Positions 27,097 to 35,727 of a stretch of DNA of 64,000 nucleotides are shown here, piece after piece. Location: NCBI RefSeq assembly GCF_001293735.1, contig NZ_BCAH01000025.1, positions 42,440 through 106,439 of the forward strand. Direction: 5' to 3'. The stretch comes from Limosilactobacillus gorillae (GTDB taxonomy: Bacteria; Bacillota; Bacilli; Lactobacillales; Lactobacillaceae). The notes beneath the pieces are model-generated. The model made no database searches and was not told where the DNA came from. It saw only the letters and a list, made by a program, of their open reading frames with translations. A program made the translations under genes and the position numbers. Every line of letters begins with the position of its first letter. Position 1 is the first letter of the stretch.

Positions 27097-27381
27097 ATGA
27101 TAATCCAAATTCTTACCGCCTGCTTTAACCTAATCCTGGTTATTGAGGGGCTTTATTTACTCACCCATCGTCACCGGCCGCTTTTTAATCTCCAGTTAAA
27201 AAGCACCCTCCCAATGCCGGGATTATATACCTTTTGGGGCGTTACCCTATTAGTCACAGCGGTGGTGATTGAAATTCTCGCCCTAACCTGTTCTATCACC
27301 ATTACCCTAAGCGCAATTGCCGTTGCCTGCTTGATTGAATTGGCCATGACCCTGACCGTCGTAAAGACCATTTTGCCTTAG
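27097..27381 (+). CDS. Small membrane protein of unknown function
   Basis: The 94-residue product has about three hydrophobic helices (roughly 2-20, 45-65, 68-92) joined by a short basic loop (THRHRPLFNLQLKS). I do not recognise a family. ATG with a modest AAGGTG site 5 nt upstream. It sits between the 6S RNA terminator and the usp promoter and may have little expression of its own. It is real rather than spurious because it fills the gap, has a membrane pattern and no competing ORF. Confidence 0.6.
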   Translation: MIIQILTACFNLILVIEGLYLLTHRHRPLFNLQLKSTLPMPGLYTFWGVTLLVTAVVIEILALTCSITITLSAIAVACLIELAMTLTVVKTILP

Positions 27382-27395
27382 TTTGTGGACTTACT

Positions 27396-27424
27396 TTGCG
27401 CAAACCCTTTCAATGGTGTAGAAT
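27396..27424 (+). promoter_or_regulatory. Promoter of the universal stress gene
   Basis: TTGCGC (27396-27401), a 17 bp spacer and TAGAAT (27419-27424), followed 20 bp later by AAGGGGG and the usp ATG. Confidence 0.7.
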
Positions 27425-27457
27425 GGAGGCAGATAATAAACAAGGGGGTAACCGATT

Positions 27458-27940
27458 ATGACTCAACAATATCAACACATCCTGGTTCCCGTTGACGGGT
27501 CTAAGGAAGCTGAATTAGCCTTCCAAAAGGCCGTTGCCGTAGCTTTACGGAACGGAGCCGATACCGAATTGCAACTGCTTCATGTTGTCGACACTCGTGC
27601 CTTTCAAAACGTCTCCAGTTTCGATTCTTCGATGGTTGAACAGGTGACCAAGACCGCTAAGCAAACCCTTAATCAATACGTGGATTACGCTAAGAAGCAA
27701 GGATTAACTAACGTTTCTTATACAATTGAGTACGGGGCCCCAAAGACCCTGATTTCCCGTGAAGTTCCTGAGAAGATGCATGCCGACTTAATCATGATTG
27801 GTGCAACCGGTCTGAACGCCGTCGAGCGAATCTTAATCGGTTCGGTAACCGAATACGTTACCCGGATGGCTATCTGTGATGTCCTCGTTGTTCGGACAGA
27901 CCTCGATAACCACCCAACCTCGTTTAAAAAACACGAATAA
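27458..27940 (+). CDS. Universal stress protein, UspA family
   Basis: This 160-residue Rossmann-like protein begins with HILVPVDGSKEAELAFQKAV and carries the ATP-binding G-x2-G-x9-G-(S/T) loop in GATGLNAVERILIGSVTEYV, so it belongs to the nucleotide-binding class. It is cytosolic and modulates stress survival. The adjacency to 6S RNA is conserved in lactobacilli. A symmetric terminator follows. Confidence 0.93.
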   Translation: MTQQYQHILVPVDGSKEAELAFQKAVAVALRNGADTELQLLHVVDTRAFQNVSSFDSSMVEQVTKTAKQTLNQYVDYAKKQGLTNVSYTIEYGAPKTLISREVPEKMHADLIMIGATGLNAVERILIGSVTEYVTRMAICDVLVVRTDLDNHPTSFKKHE

Positions 27941-27960
27941 TATAGCTAAACATTGAATAA

Positions 27961-27998
27961 ATAACGCCCTGTGACTAGCTTAGGTCACAGGGCGTTAT
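27961..27998. terminator. Bidirectional terminator between usp and the Rgg-like gene
   Basis: A perfect 15 bp inverted repeat ATAACGCCCTGTGAC / GTCACAGGGCGTTAT with an 8-base loop and T-rich flanks on both strands, placed between convergent genes. Confidence 0.92.
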
Positions 27999-28003
27999 TT
28001 TTA

Positions 28004-28849
28004 TTACTCAACTAATTGGCTCAACTCTTTAGAAACGGTCTCTTGAGCAACATTGTCTTCTATAATCTTACAGATTGATAGTGCCACCATTAGGCTTTCT
28101 CGCGCTACATCGCTCTGATTTAACTTAGCTTGAGCTTGTCCCCGGGTCATGTAAAGACTACCGAGCAAGAAGAGGGTCTGTTCTTCACGGCAAATCTTGA
28201 TTCCCCGTCCTGCCATTGAGATCGCCTGACGATATTGACCTAGGCGGTAGTAAAGGTCTGCAATTTCATGGTATAAAATGATCCACTGACGCTTACCACC
28301 ATTTAATTGCCTGTCATCAATTAGGTGAATTGCCCGTCCAACGAATTGGAGGGCCTTTTCAGTATCACCACGTTTTTCGTAGGCCAGTGCCATCCCAACC
28401 GTGGTCATTGCTAGGTAAATGTTGGCACTCGTTGTTGAAAATTGCATTAAAATTAGTTCAAAGTTGAAAATAGCTTCATCAATCTGATTACTAGCCACTT
28501 GAAGCATTCCTAAGAGGTAGTAGTAATGTTGCTTATCAAAATCGTTTTGTAATTTCTTTACCTTAACCCGGCTTAACCTCTTACGAGCTCCTTCGTAATC
28601 GTGATTAACCAGCATTAGGGTAATCTCATCAAAGAAAGCCGTCATTGAAATATCATCATTTTCAATGATCTGGTTAACCGGAACGTCTAACCGAGCACAT
28701 AAGGCTGTTAAAATATTCATTTTCGGAATCCGGTTTTGTTTTTCCATTAATGAAATCGTTGCCTGGGTACAAATCCCCTCAGCTAGTGCTGTCTGAGACA
28801 AGCCACGCTTACGACGTACCTGTTTTACTACCTCTCCCTTTAATCGCAT
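28004..28849 (-). CDS. Rgg/PlcR-like regulator (HTH plus TPR-type repeats)
   Basis: The 281-residue protein starts with a Cro/CI-type HTH (VKQVRRKRGLSQTALAEGICTQATISLMEKQNR, about 6-40 in two parts). Helical repeats follow, with TPR-like periodicity from about 70 to the end. This is the layout of RRNPP peptide-sensing regulators. I use the ATG at 28849 with GAAGGTG upstream; an upstream in-frame ATG is 24 nt earlier. No convincing signal-peptide gene lies next to it. Imperfect dyads in the upstream gap (28925-28936 and 28950-28972) may be operators. Confidence 0.82.
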   Translation of the reverse strand: MRLKGEVVKQVRRKRGLSQTALAEGICTQATISLMEKQNRIPKMNILTALCARLDVPVNQIIENDDISMTAFFDEITLMLVNHDYEGARKRLSRVKVKKLQNDFDKQHYYYLLGMLQVASNQIDEAIFNFELILMQFSTTSANIYLAMTTVGMALAYEKRGDTEKALQFVGRAIHLIDDRQLNGGKRQWIILYHEIADLYYRLGQYRQAISMAGRGIKICREEQTLFLLGSLYMTRGQAQAKLNQSDVARESLMVALSICKIIEDNVAQETVSKELSQLVE

Positions 28850-29076
28850 GATAACACCTTCTTTTCTGATCATACTAATATGATAATAACCTTTTTATCC
28901 ATTTTTATTGTATCATAAACCCGACTATAACGATAGTTACTTGCTTTATACCGTTTTAAAGCGTAAAACCGTCATTTTTTAAATAAAAGTTTAGTTTTAT
29001 GAATATAATTTTGTGATAAAACTGCATGTTTTATGTCTATCACATAATAATTTAGTTAAAATTGAAGGCAAAAAAA

Positions 29077-29101
29077 AGAAGCGGTCAATAACCACTTCTT
29101 T
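29077..29101 (-). terminator. Terminator after ddl
   Basis: AAGAAGTGGT...ACCGCTTCTT hairpin followed by eight Ts on the minus strand. Confidence 0.88.
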
Positions 29102-29108
29102 AATGGAT

Positions 29109-30242
29109 TTAGTTATAACGCTTTTCGCCGACCTTTTCTTCCCCAAGGGCCTTAAAGTCATACCGTAGTTTTCCTTCATGTTCAAATTCTTCAATCCCCA
29201 ATTGGATTAAACGATCAATCAATTCGGAATAGCTGATTCCCGAAATGTTCCACATTTGTGGATATAAAGAAATGTTAGTGAAACCTGGTAAGGTGTTTGG
29301 TTCACCTAGGTATGGAACGCCATCTTCATCTACTAAGAAGTCGATTCGGCATAAGCCCTTCATGTCCAAAGCCTTGTACGCCTTAAGCGCCATTTCCTTA
29401 ATTTCATTAGCTAAGTCATCATCAACAATTACCGGCAGATCAAAAACCACCCCGGAAGCATCGACAAACTTGTTTTCATAATCATAAAATTCATCGCCGT
29501 CTGGTACCCGGATTCCGCCAAGTTTAGAGGCAATTGGCTTCTCGTTCCCTAAAATTGAGATTTCAATTTCACGTGGATTCTTGATCCCAGCTTCCACCAG
29601 TACTTTGTAGTCATAAGTAAAGGCATCTTCAAGAGCTGCCTCGTACTCTTCTTGGTTATCAACCTTGTGGATCCCCACAGACGAGCCTTGCTTAGCAGGC
29701 TTAACAAACAAAATTTGCCCCAATTCATCTTGTACCCGTTGCCAAGTGTATTCATCACGGTTTTCCGGTGTCAGCAGAACGTACTTGGTATTACGGATCC
29801 CAGCTTGGTTTAAAATTCGTTTAGTTAAGTCTTTATCAAAAGACACCGCCGAAGAAGCAATTCCAGAACCGATGAATGGCTTTTTTAGGAGCCGAAAAAG
29901 TCCTTGTACCGTTCCATCTTCCCCTAGATTACCGTGAATAACTGGGTAGAAAAAGTCAATTTCCTTAACTGTATTCAAGGCTGCTATTGGTGCCAGTGGT
30001 GAAGTTAAGTCCATCTTTTCGTAGGCATCAGCCACTACTTGATCTTCTGGTTCCCCATCAAAAATTCGTTGGGAAGATTCATTATCCAATAAGATCCCGT
30101 CTTTGGTAAACATAAAAAGGGACACGTCGTACTTATCCTTATCCATCCCATCATAAATATTATGAGCAGACCGCTTGGAAACATCGTGTTCTGAGGAGTT
30201 CCCACCGAACAGGAGGGCAACGTGTAATTTCTTTTCTGTCAT
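29109..30242 (-). CDS. ddl: D-alanine--D-alanine ligase family, predicted D-Ala-D-Lac type
   Basis: This 377-residue ATP-grasp ligase has VALLFGGNSSEHDVS at the N-terminus, HGNLGEDGTVQGL, the KPAKQGSSVGI ATP loop and the metal site FLVDEDGVPYLGEPNTLPGFT. In the omega-loop FYDYENKF the specificity residue is F259, where D-Ala-D-Ala ligases have Tyr (Y216 in E. coli DdlB). Phe here is the established marker of D-lactate incorporation and intrinsic vancomycin resistance in Leuconostoc and heterofermentative lactobacilli. It closes the rodA/gcvH-like/DUF2785 cluster. Confidence 0.95.
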   Translation of the reverse strand: MTEKKLHVALLFGGNSSEHDVSKRSAHNIYDGMDKDKYDVSLFMFTKDGILLDNESSQRIFDGEPEDQVVADAYEKMDLTSPLAPIAALNTVKEIDFFYPVIHGNLGEDGTVQGLFRLLKKPFIGSGIASSAVSFDKDLTKRILNQAGIRNTKYVLLTPENRDEYTWQRVQDELGQILFVKPAKQGSSVGIHKVDNQEEYEAALEDAFTYDYKVLVEAGIKNPREIEISILGNEKPIASKLGGIRVPDGDEFYDYENKFVDASGVVFDLPVIVDDDLANEIKEMALKAYKALDMKGLCRIDFLVDEDGVPYLGEPNTLPGFTNISLYPQMWNISGISYSELIDRLIQLGIEEFEHEGKLRYDFKALGEEKVGEKRYN

Positions 30243-30312
30243 GATGTGCTCCTATCTATTATTTAATTTTCCGTACACTTCATAGAATCTAAAGTATAAC
30301 ATAAATCAACCC

Positions 30313-31290
30313 TTATTGCTCATTTTCATTTGGTTGATTAGTAATCTGCCGGGCTACAATTTCAGGAAGATCCGCACTCATCAACAACGACTGCATCAAA
30401 CGCCGGTAATTAAACACTTTATGCCAGCTATGTTCATCGCGAGGGTGTTTATTTTGAAGGCGTTCCTGCCAGTCCCGTAAGAAGACCATGAAGTAACGGC
30501 GGTAAACAGGGTGTTGGTTCATCATTCCAATTAAAAAGTCAGCCCCTTCATCGGCTTCCCCCATAATTAACGGTGTGTTTAACTGCTGGTACGCCACTAG
30601 ATAGGTTGCCATCAAAAGGACCTTTTGACCACGAACCAGCTTACTTCGCCGACATAGTTCGCCAAACAGAATCGTGTACTCACCAAATAATTGTACCCAC
30701 CCCAGTCGGTTAACGAACCCACGGTTGTCGTGCTCCCACAACAGCCCCACGACAACTAAATCAATCAGGGCGTTGACCTCATCATCCGTTATAAAGAAGG
30801 CTCCCGCCCGATCAGCATACAAGAGAGAAGCTAACCCAGTCACGGACGCAACCCGCCGAACCGCTGCTTTATTGACTGGCTCCTCAATGTGATCGAGTAA
30901 GGCTTCTGGCCGCTTGAGATAGTTAAAACTGTGGTGAAGCTGGTCCTTCGTCAAAATATTATTAGCTAGGGCATCGTTAAAAAGCATGGTTGCCTTGTCA
31001 AAGCGAATAAACGGATCTTCATTTGCTAACTGTGTCAGGATTAACTCAAGTTGTGTATCGCTAATCTCCGTTAGTTGGTCAGTTCTGAGGAGGTATTGCA
31101 GCTGTGTCAAAGTATTGCGCCCTCCTTCAATGAGGTGTGGCAAACTAACAGGTTCCCTTCGTCGCCGGGGGAGGGTCGATTGAAGCTTTTTCAATTGGTC
31201 AGCCAGATCCTTAAAAGTTTGCCCAGCGGCTGCTTTATTATGGATGCTCCTTACCCTTGCCAGGTGAAAAGTAAGATCTTCTTTCTGCAT
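30313..31290 (-). CDS. DUF2785-like protein of unknown function
   Basis: This 325-residue, largely helical soluble protein has no signal peptide. It contains NEDPFIRFDKATMLFNDA, SVTGLASLLYADRAGAFF and YLVAYQQLNTPLIMGEADEG, which resemble the DUF2785 family seen in lactobacilli. I am fairly, not fully, sure of that assignment. The ATG at 31290 has AAGGGAAGG upstream. It lies between the GcvH-like gene (with a strong hairpin between) and ddl. Confidence 0.7.
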   Translation of the reverse strand: MQKEDLTFHLARVRSIHNKAAAGQTFKDLADQLKKLQSTLPRRRREPVSLPHLIEGGRNTLTQLQYLLRTDQLTEISDTQLELILTQLANEDPFIRFDKATMLFNDALANNILTKDQLHHSFNYLKRPEALLDHIEEPVNKAAVRRVASVTGLASLLYADRAGAFFITDDEVNALIDLVVVGLLWEHDNRGFVNRLGWVQLFGEYTILFGELCRRSKLVRGQKVLLMATYLVAYQQLNTPLIMGEADEGADFLIGMMNQHPVYRRYFMVFLRDWQERLQNKHPRDEHSWHKVFNYRRLMQSLLMSADLPEIVARQITNQPNENEQ

Positions 31291-31337
31291 CGTAATCCTT
31301 CCCTTCGAAAACACAATCGTTGGCCCAGTATAACAAC

Positions 31338-31375
31338 GGGCTCCAGCAGTTCGATGTCGAACGTTACTGGAGCCC
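31338..31375 (-). terminator. Strong hairpin after the GcvH-like gene
   Basis: GGGCTCCAG...CTGGAGCCC arms with an inner GTTCGA/TCGAAC. Only a short T-rich stretch follows, so termination may be partial. Confidence 0.65.
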
Positions 31376-31383
31376 TATTACTT

Positions 31384-31671
31384 TCAGTGACAATCAATTT
31401 TTAAAACCCAGGTTCCAGAAGGTAAACTTGTCCAACCAATCACCCCAGGATTTACCTCAACCACCATTCCATTAAGAGGAACGGTAAGATCCGTGTAACG
31501 CATCTGACTCATCACAACAATGATCGGCTGATCGGCACAAACCTGTGCCCCAATCTCAGGAAGGTCCCAAAAATATACAGGGCCTAACGTCTCCTGAGCC
31601 TTCTCTGTTAAGCTCAGTGTCACAATGCTTCCCTGGCGAGTTTGACGCCAAGGCGATGCCAGTTCACGCAT
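31384..31671 (-). CDS. GcvH-like protein lacking the lipoyl lysine
   Basis: This 95-residue protein aligns with the lipoyl domain of glycine cleavage H protein: GPVYFWDLPEIGAQV matches the E. coli ELPEVGATV region, and VPLNGMVVEVN matches APVSGEIVAVN. The lipoylated ESVKA segment is replaced by MSQMR, with M57 at the lysine position, so it cannot be lipoylated there. It is also shorter than GcvH (about 125-130). No gcvT/gcvP is nearby. It starts 11 bp after rodA, so it is co-expressed with wall genes. Function unknown. Confidence 0.75.
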   Translation of the reverse strand: MRELASPWRQTRQGSIVTLSLTEKAQETLGPVYFWDLPEIGAQVCADQPIIVVMSQMRYTDLTVPLNGMVVEVNPGVIGWTSLPSGTWVLKIDCH

Positions 31672-31682
31672 GATGTCCCTCC

Positions 31683-32888
31683 CTAATGGAAGTTTTGGTT
31701 ATTGCTAAACATGTAGGAGCGATGATGATATCTCATCGACATGACCATTCCGATCCCGATCAAATTTCCGACTAGCGAAGACCCCCCCGCCGAGATAAAG
31801 GGCAATGGAATCCCCGTTAATGGGAGTAAACCGATGTTCATCCCGATGTTTTCAAAAACGTGGAACAAGATCATCATGATAACCCCAGTTGAAATGTAGG
31901 CGTAAAATTCATTCTTTGTATCAAAAGTAACCCGAATCATTAGGTAAATCAATAGTAGATACAATAAAATTAGTAAAATCCCGCCGACAAAGCCGAAGTT
32001 TTCCCCGATAACGGAGAAGATCATATCTGATTCACGAACCGGGACATAGACATTAGAATTATTAAACCCAGTACCGGTAAGTCCACCAGAACCAACTGCC
32101 TTAATACTCTGCCATAACTGGTAACCCTGGTTAGTCGTATCCTGTTCCGGATGTAACCACGTATCAACCCGGTTAAATTGGTACGACTGAAACCCAATCT
32201 TTTCCAATATTGCCCGCCCAGGCGTGGAGGTCACCATTGCAAGGGCACTCCCCCCAACAACCGCTAGGACCGAAAAGGAGGGAACCAGAATTCGCCAAGT
32301 AACCCCCGAAACCAAGATCATCCCAACAAAGATAGCGAAGAACACCAGGGACGTCCCAAAGTCGTTTTGGAAGTGAAGTGAAATGAAGACGGGCAGTAGC
32401 CACATAAACATCTTCCCAATCAGACGCCAATCGGAATCCACTTTGTGAACTGGGTACTGATTATTGTGAGTCGTGATCACCCGCCCCATCATGACAATGT
32501 AGGCCGGCTTCATAATTTCAGAAGGCTGAAAGGTAAATGGCCCCACCGCAAACCAGCTTTTGGCCCCAGTACTTACATAATAGGATCTGCTGTAAAAGAC
32601 CAAGATTGCATACATCAGAAAGATTCCAACCCAGTAAGCAATCGGGGCCAGTTTCCACAGCTGTTCGGAGTCAAATTGCATGATCACGATGATCATAACG
32701 GTCCCCACGATGTACCAAGCTAATTGGGTCACGACCTGCCTCATGACACTGCTGCTCCCTGAATTATCGTGGGTTGCCGCAACATAAATTGATGCAAGCC
32801 CAATTAGAGCCAGCAGAAGAACACAGAAAACGATCCCCCAGTCAATCCGGGATTCGGCCTCCGTATTATCCGTCTTTGCACGTTGCAT
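31683..32888 (-). CDS. rodA: Rod shape-determining protein RodA (SEDS glycosyltransferase)
   Basis: This 401-residue protein has about ten membrane helices and SEDS motifs, including FQPSEIMKPAYIVMMGR, HFQNDFGTSLVF and the C-terminal LPLTGIPLPFISAGGSSLVGNLIGIG. SEDS proteins polymerise lipid II with a partner class B PBP in the elongasome. It lies in the mbl-yidD-DUF2969-rodA series, 54 bp after DUF2969. FtsW is the alternative, but the cell-shape context and sequence favour RodA. Confidence 0.92.
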   Translation of the reverse strand: MQRAKTDNTEAESRIDWGIVFCVLLLALIGLASIYVAATHDNSGSSSVMRQVVTQLAWYIVGTVMIIVIMQFDSEQLWKLAPIAYWVGIFLMYAILVFYSRSYYVSTGAKSWFAVGPFTFQPSEIMKPAYIVMMGRVITTHNNQYPVHKVDSDWRLIGKMFMWLLPVFISLHFQNDFGTSLVFFAIFVGMILVSGVTWRILVPSFSVLAVVGGSALAMVTSTPGRAILEKIGFQSYQFNRVDTWLHPEQDTTNQGYQLWQSIKAVGSGGLTGTGFNNSNVYVPVRESDMIFSVIGENFGFVGGILLILLYLLLIYLMIRVTFDTKNEFYAYISTGVIMMILFHVFENIGMNIGLLPLTGIPLPFISAGGSSLVGNLIGIGMVMSMRYHHRSYMFSNNQNFH

Positions 32889-32942
32889 TCATCAATTCTC
32901 CTTTATTATCACCCGCCGATTTCCCAGGAAATTACGGATGGG

Positions 32943-33167
32943 TTAGTGTTGGTGGAGGTGGTATTGTTGCAGAATCGTCTCCAGTCCCTCTTCTTGTGAG
33001 CGAACCCGGAATTCCGTTTCATCCTTTAACATAACCGCCTTAAAACGCCCATTGTCTGGCAAGACCTCACCAATCAAGCGCCTCCCTATAAACACTTGTT
33101 GAATTGCTTGGTGATTCCGCTCACTATCTTGGACGCTAACTTCAATTGCTTTTGCTTTCTTTGTCAT
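32943..33167 (-). CDS. DUF2969 family protein
   Basis: This 74-residue small soluble protein with a basic N-terminus ([14 protein letters not shown]) contains [19 protein letters not shown], typical of DUF2969, a family restricted to lactobacilli and relatives. Function is unknown. It overlaps the end of yidD by 26 bp, indicating translational coupling. Confidence 0.8.
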   Translation of the reverse strand: MTKKAKAIEVSVQDSERNHQAIQQVFIGRRLIGEVLPDNGRFKAVMLKDETEFRVRSQEEGLETILQQYHLHQH

Positions 33168-33408
33168 TTTTCACCTTTACTCTTGTTAATTTAAAATGAT
33201 CGGGAAGCGGATCGTAACCGCCGCGTGCAAAAGGCTGGCACCGTAAAATGCGGGCCAGCCCCATTAGTATTCCCCGGTTTCCAAAGCGATCAATCGCTTG
33301 GAGCATGTAGTTCGAGCAAGTTGGCTCAAATCGACATACCCGGTATGGCCGCCGAGCCGAGAAGTAACGCTGGTAGGCAATTACAAGTGCCTTCACTACC
33401 CGTCCCAT
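33142..33408 (-). CDS. yidD: Membrane protein insertion efficiency factor YidD
   Basis: This 88-residue protein has the family core [20 protein letters not shown] and [12 protein letters not shown], ending in [15 protein letters not shown]. YidD is a small inner-membrane-associated factor that aids YidC-dependent insertion. It overlaps mbl by one base upstream and DUF2969 by 26 bp downstream. Confidence 0.93.
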   Translation of the reverse strand: MGRVVKALVIAYQRYFSARRPYRVCRFEPTCSNYMLQAIDRFGNRGILMGLARILRCQPFARGGYDPLPDHFKLTRVKVKNDKESKSN

Positions 33409-34418
33409 TACTTACGCTTACGTTTTTTGTTGCCTTTACCTGTCGACTGCATTCGTTCCAGCAGTTCACCGGCCCCCTTGGCAACGTTGTCTAATGGATC
33501 TTGGGAAACGACAACTGGAACCTTCAGCTTAGCTGCAAAGAGCTGATCGATGCCATGAAGTAAGGCCGTCCCACCAGTCAGCATAACTCCGCGATCAATA
33601 ATGTCACTCGCCAATTCCGGCGGAACAGTTTCCAGAACGGCAATTGCCGCATGAACAATTTGATTTAAGGTATCATGAAGAGCTTCTTCAATCTCATTTT
33701 CGTTAATCTGGATCTGTCGTGGCATTCCCGTTGCTACGTCTCGGCCTCGAACATCCATTGTCTTTGGTTCCGCTACCTTCAAGGCTGTCCCCAGGGTAAT
33801 CTTGATTTTTTCAGCGGAGTGTTCACCGATCACTAAGCCGTGCTTAGCCTTAATATATTCGGTAATGTCCGTATTCATCTTATCCCCGGCCATTCGTACG
33901 GACTGGGAAGAGACGATATCGCCCAAGGAAAGGATGGCGATGTCACTAGTTCCCCCACCCATATCGATAACCATATTCCCACTTGGCTTAAAGATATCGA
34001 GTCCTGCACCAATAGCGGCTACCTTCGGCTCGTATTCGAGATAAACCTTCCCGCCACCGGATTGTTCTGCCGCTTGAATGATGGCCTTACGTTCAATCTC
34101 CGTAATGTTGGTAGGGGCACAGATCATAATATTTGGCTTGGACATGAAGCCCTTGACACTCAGTTTTCCAATAAAGTAGGAAAGCATTTCCTGGGTAATA
34201 TCAAAGTCAGAAATCACCCCGTCCTTTAATGGCCGTACGGCCCGGATATTGCTAGGGGTCCGACCAACCATCCGGTACGCCTCTGAACCGACCGCTAAAA
34301 TCTTACCATTGTCAGTATCAACGGCCACTACTGAGGGTTCATTTAATACGACGCCCTTACCTTGGACGTAAATTAGAACATTGGCTGTTCCGAGATCAAT
34401 TCCGATATCTTTAGCCAT
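33408..34418 (-). CDS. mbl: MreB-like actin homologue (Mbl)
   Basis: This 336-residue second actin homologue has [35 protein letters not shown] and [13 protein letters not shown], with a Lys/Arg-rich tail ([10 protein letters not shown]) that may contact the membrane. It is clearly distinct in sequence from MreB at 10-11 kb. An extended -10 TATAAT at 34455-34460 gives it its own promoter. It heads a wall cluster with yidD, DUF2969, rodA, the GcvH-like gene and possibly ddl. Confidence 0.93.
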   Translation of the reverse strand: MAKDIGIDLGTANVLIYVQGKGVVLNEPSVVAVDTDNGKILAVGSEAYRMVGRTPSNIRAVRPLKDGVISDFDITQEMLSYFIGKLSVKGFMSKPNIMICAPTNITEIERKAIIQAAEQSGGGKVYLEYEPKVAAIGAGLDIFKPSGNMVIDMGGGTSDIAILSLGDIVSSQSVRMAGDKMNTDITEYIKAKHGLVIGEHSAEKIKITLGTALKVAEPKTMDVRGRDVATGMPRQIQINENEIEEALHDTLNQIVHAAIAVLETVPPELASDIIDRGVMLTGGTALLHGIDQLFAAKLKVPVVVSQDPLDNVAKGAGELLERMQSTGKGNKKRKRK

Positions 34419-34494
34419 GTGTTTCTCCTTCCGGTTTAAAAACTATCGTTCGTTATTATACCACAAACTCCCCTGTGTTTTCGGGTAAGTTCCT

Positions 34495-35718
34495 CTAGAG
34501 GAGGGTACTTATTTCAACTCGAATGCCCTGGCGGTTAATTGCGGCTAAGTAAGGTTCAATCACCTGGGCAACCTGGTCAGTCACATCGACTTCAATGCCC
34601 GCTGCGCCCCGCAAGCTCGCTAGTAACCACATTAAAGTTGACGGTAGCGTCAGGGGAGTGACGGTTCCTGTAACCACCTCATCTGGTTGACCATCTAAGT
34701 ACAAAATATCCTTCTCAACCTTAGGTGTGACCCCAAGGCGCTCTAGCACCGTAAGGGCAGGGCTAAGATCATTCAGATTAGCTCCCACCAGTGACCGACG
34801 CCCGTTCATAAAGGTAACCAACCCTAACATTAGGCTTTGATCAATAATGGTAGGTACCATAAAGTTATCCATTGAAAGAGCAGTAGGTAGTGGATAGTGG
34901 GTTCCGATGACCCGTACGCCAGTGGCCTGCTTAACAATTGTGTTCCCTGCTTGCTCAAGTTGACTTAACAAAGGTGCAATAAAAGACGGCGCCGCTCCTT
35001 CAACCAATAAATCGCTTGTCGTTAACGCCGCCAGGATTAACCAGCGGCTAGCTTTCTGCTGGTCACGTGGGATTGTAACGTCGCCCCCGTGTAAAAGAGT
35101 CACTCCTTGAATTCGGACGACTCGTCCACCAGCCCCGTGAACGTGGGCCCCCATCCGATTTAGTAACTTAGCCAGTGCCACCACCGCCGGCGAGTTGGGT
35201 GCATTTTGAATGACTGTGATACCACTTGCAACGATCGCCATCAATATTAGAGCGATCATGACCTTGGTGTCCGGTTCCTTTAGGGTAACCATCGTTCCCC
35301 GTAAGTTAGCTGCCCTTACGACTACTTGATCATCCTTTGATTCTACCGTTGCACCAAAAAGCTTCCAAACGTTAACTAAACGGGGATCACATTCCTTTGC
35401 TAAGGTTATCTCCCCTAAACGCAGCATCAGCGGCCCAGCAAACTCTAACATCGAACTGGGAAGCGGTTGGTTAACTAGAGTGTGGGTTGCATCAATTTTG
35501 AGACTTGTTCCCTCATACTCAGTCTGTGCACCAATCCGCTGTAAAAGCTCGACCCCATCTTTAATCTGCTGATTATCAGTTGGAACCTGGTCCAGGATCA
35601 CTTTTCCCCGTGACGACAAAAGGGCGGCTGCTTGCCCAGCAACTACCGCTTCAGGGTCACCAGGAAGTGCTACCGCCCCGTGCAGACGTCCCCCATTTTC
35701 AACTCTGATCCGCACCAT
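34495..35718 (-). CDS. MurA-like protein with degenerate active site
   Basis: This 407-residue EPT-fold protein is clearly homologous to UDP-GlcNAc enolpyruvyl transferase (VENGGRLHGAV, LLNRMGAHVHGAGGRVVRIQGV). Key positions are changed. The K22-N23 pair is D21-P22 in LPGDPEAVV. The R91 region MRAS is MLEF. The catalytic loop PGGCxIGxRP is shortened to AKECDPRL (a Cys, C110, remains). The R397 motif DLRAS is TLPST. The loop DRIEAG reads DQQKAS. Normal MurA activity is therefore doubtful. It sits between DUF1146 and mbl, where lactobacilli often carry an active murA. Confidence 0.8.
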   Translation of the reverse strand: MVRIRVENGGRLHGAVALPGDPEAVVAGQAAALLSSRGKVILDQVPTDNQQIKDGVELLQRIGAQTEYEGTSLKIDATHTLVNQPLPSSMLEFAGPLMLRLGEITLAKECDPRLVNVWKLFGATVESKDDQVVVRAANLRGTMVTLKEPDTKVMIALILMAIVASGITVIQNAPNSPAVVALAKLLNRMGAHVHGAGGRVVRIQGVTLLHGGDVTIPRDQQKASRWLILAALTTSDLLVEGAAPSFIAPLLSQLEQAGNTIVKQATGVRVIGTHYPLPTALSMDNFMVPTIIDQSLMLGLVTFMNGRRSLVGANLNDLSPALTVLERLGVTPKVEKDILYLDGQPDEVVTGTVTPLTLPSTLMWLLASLRGAAGIEVDVTDQVAQVIEPYLAAINRQGIRVEISTLL

Positions 35719-35727
35719 CGTACCTCC

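Noticed and set aside
29023..29052. Possible short hydrophobic peptide gene (MFYVYHIII) upstream of the Rgg-like gene
   Set aside because: No Shine-Dalgarno precedes it, and it lies in an A/T-rich spacer where such short frames occur by chance.
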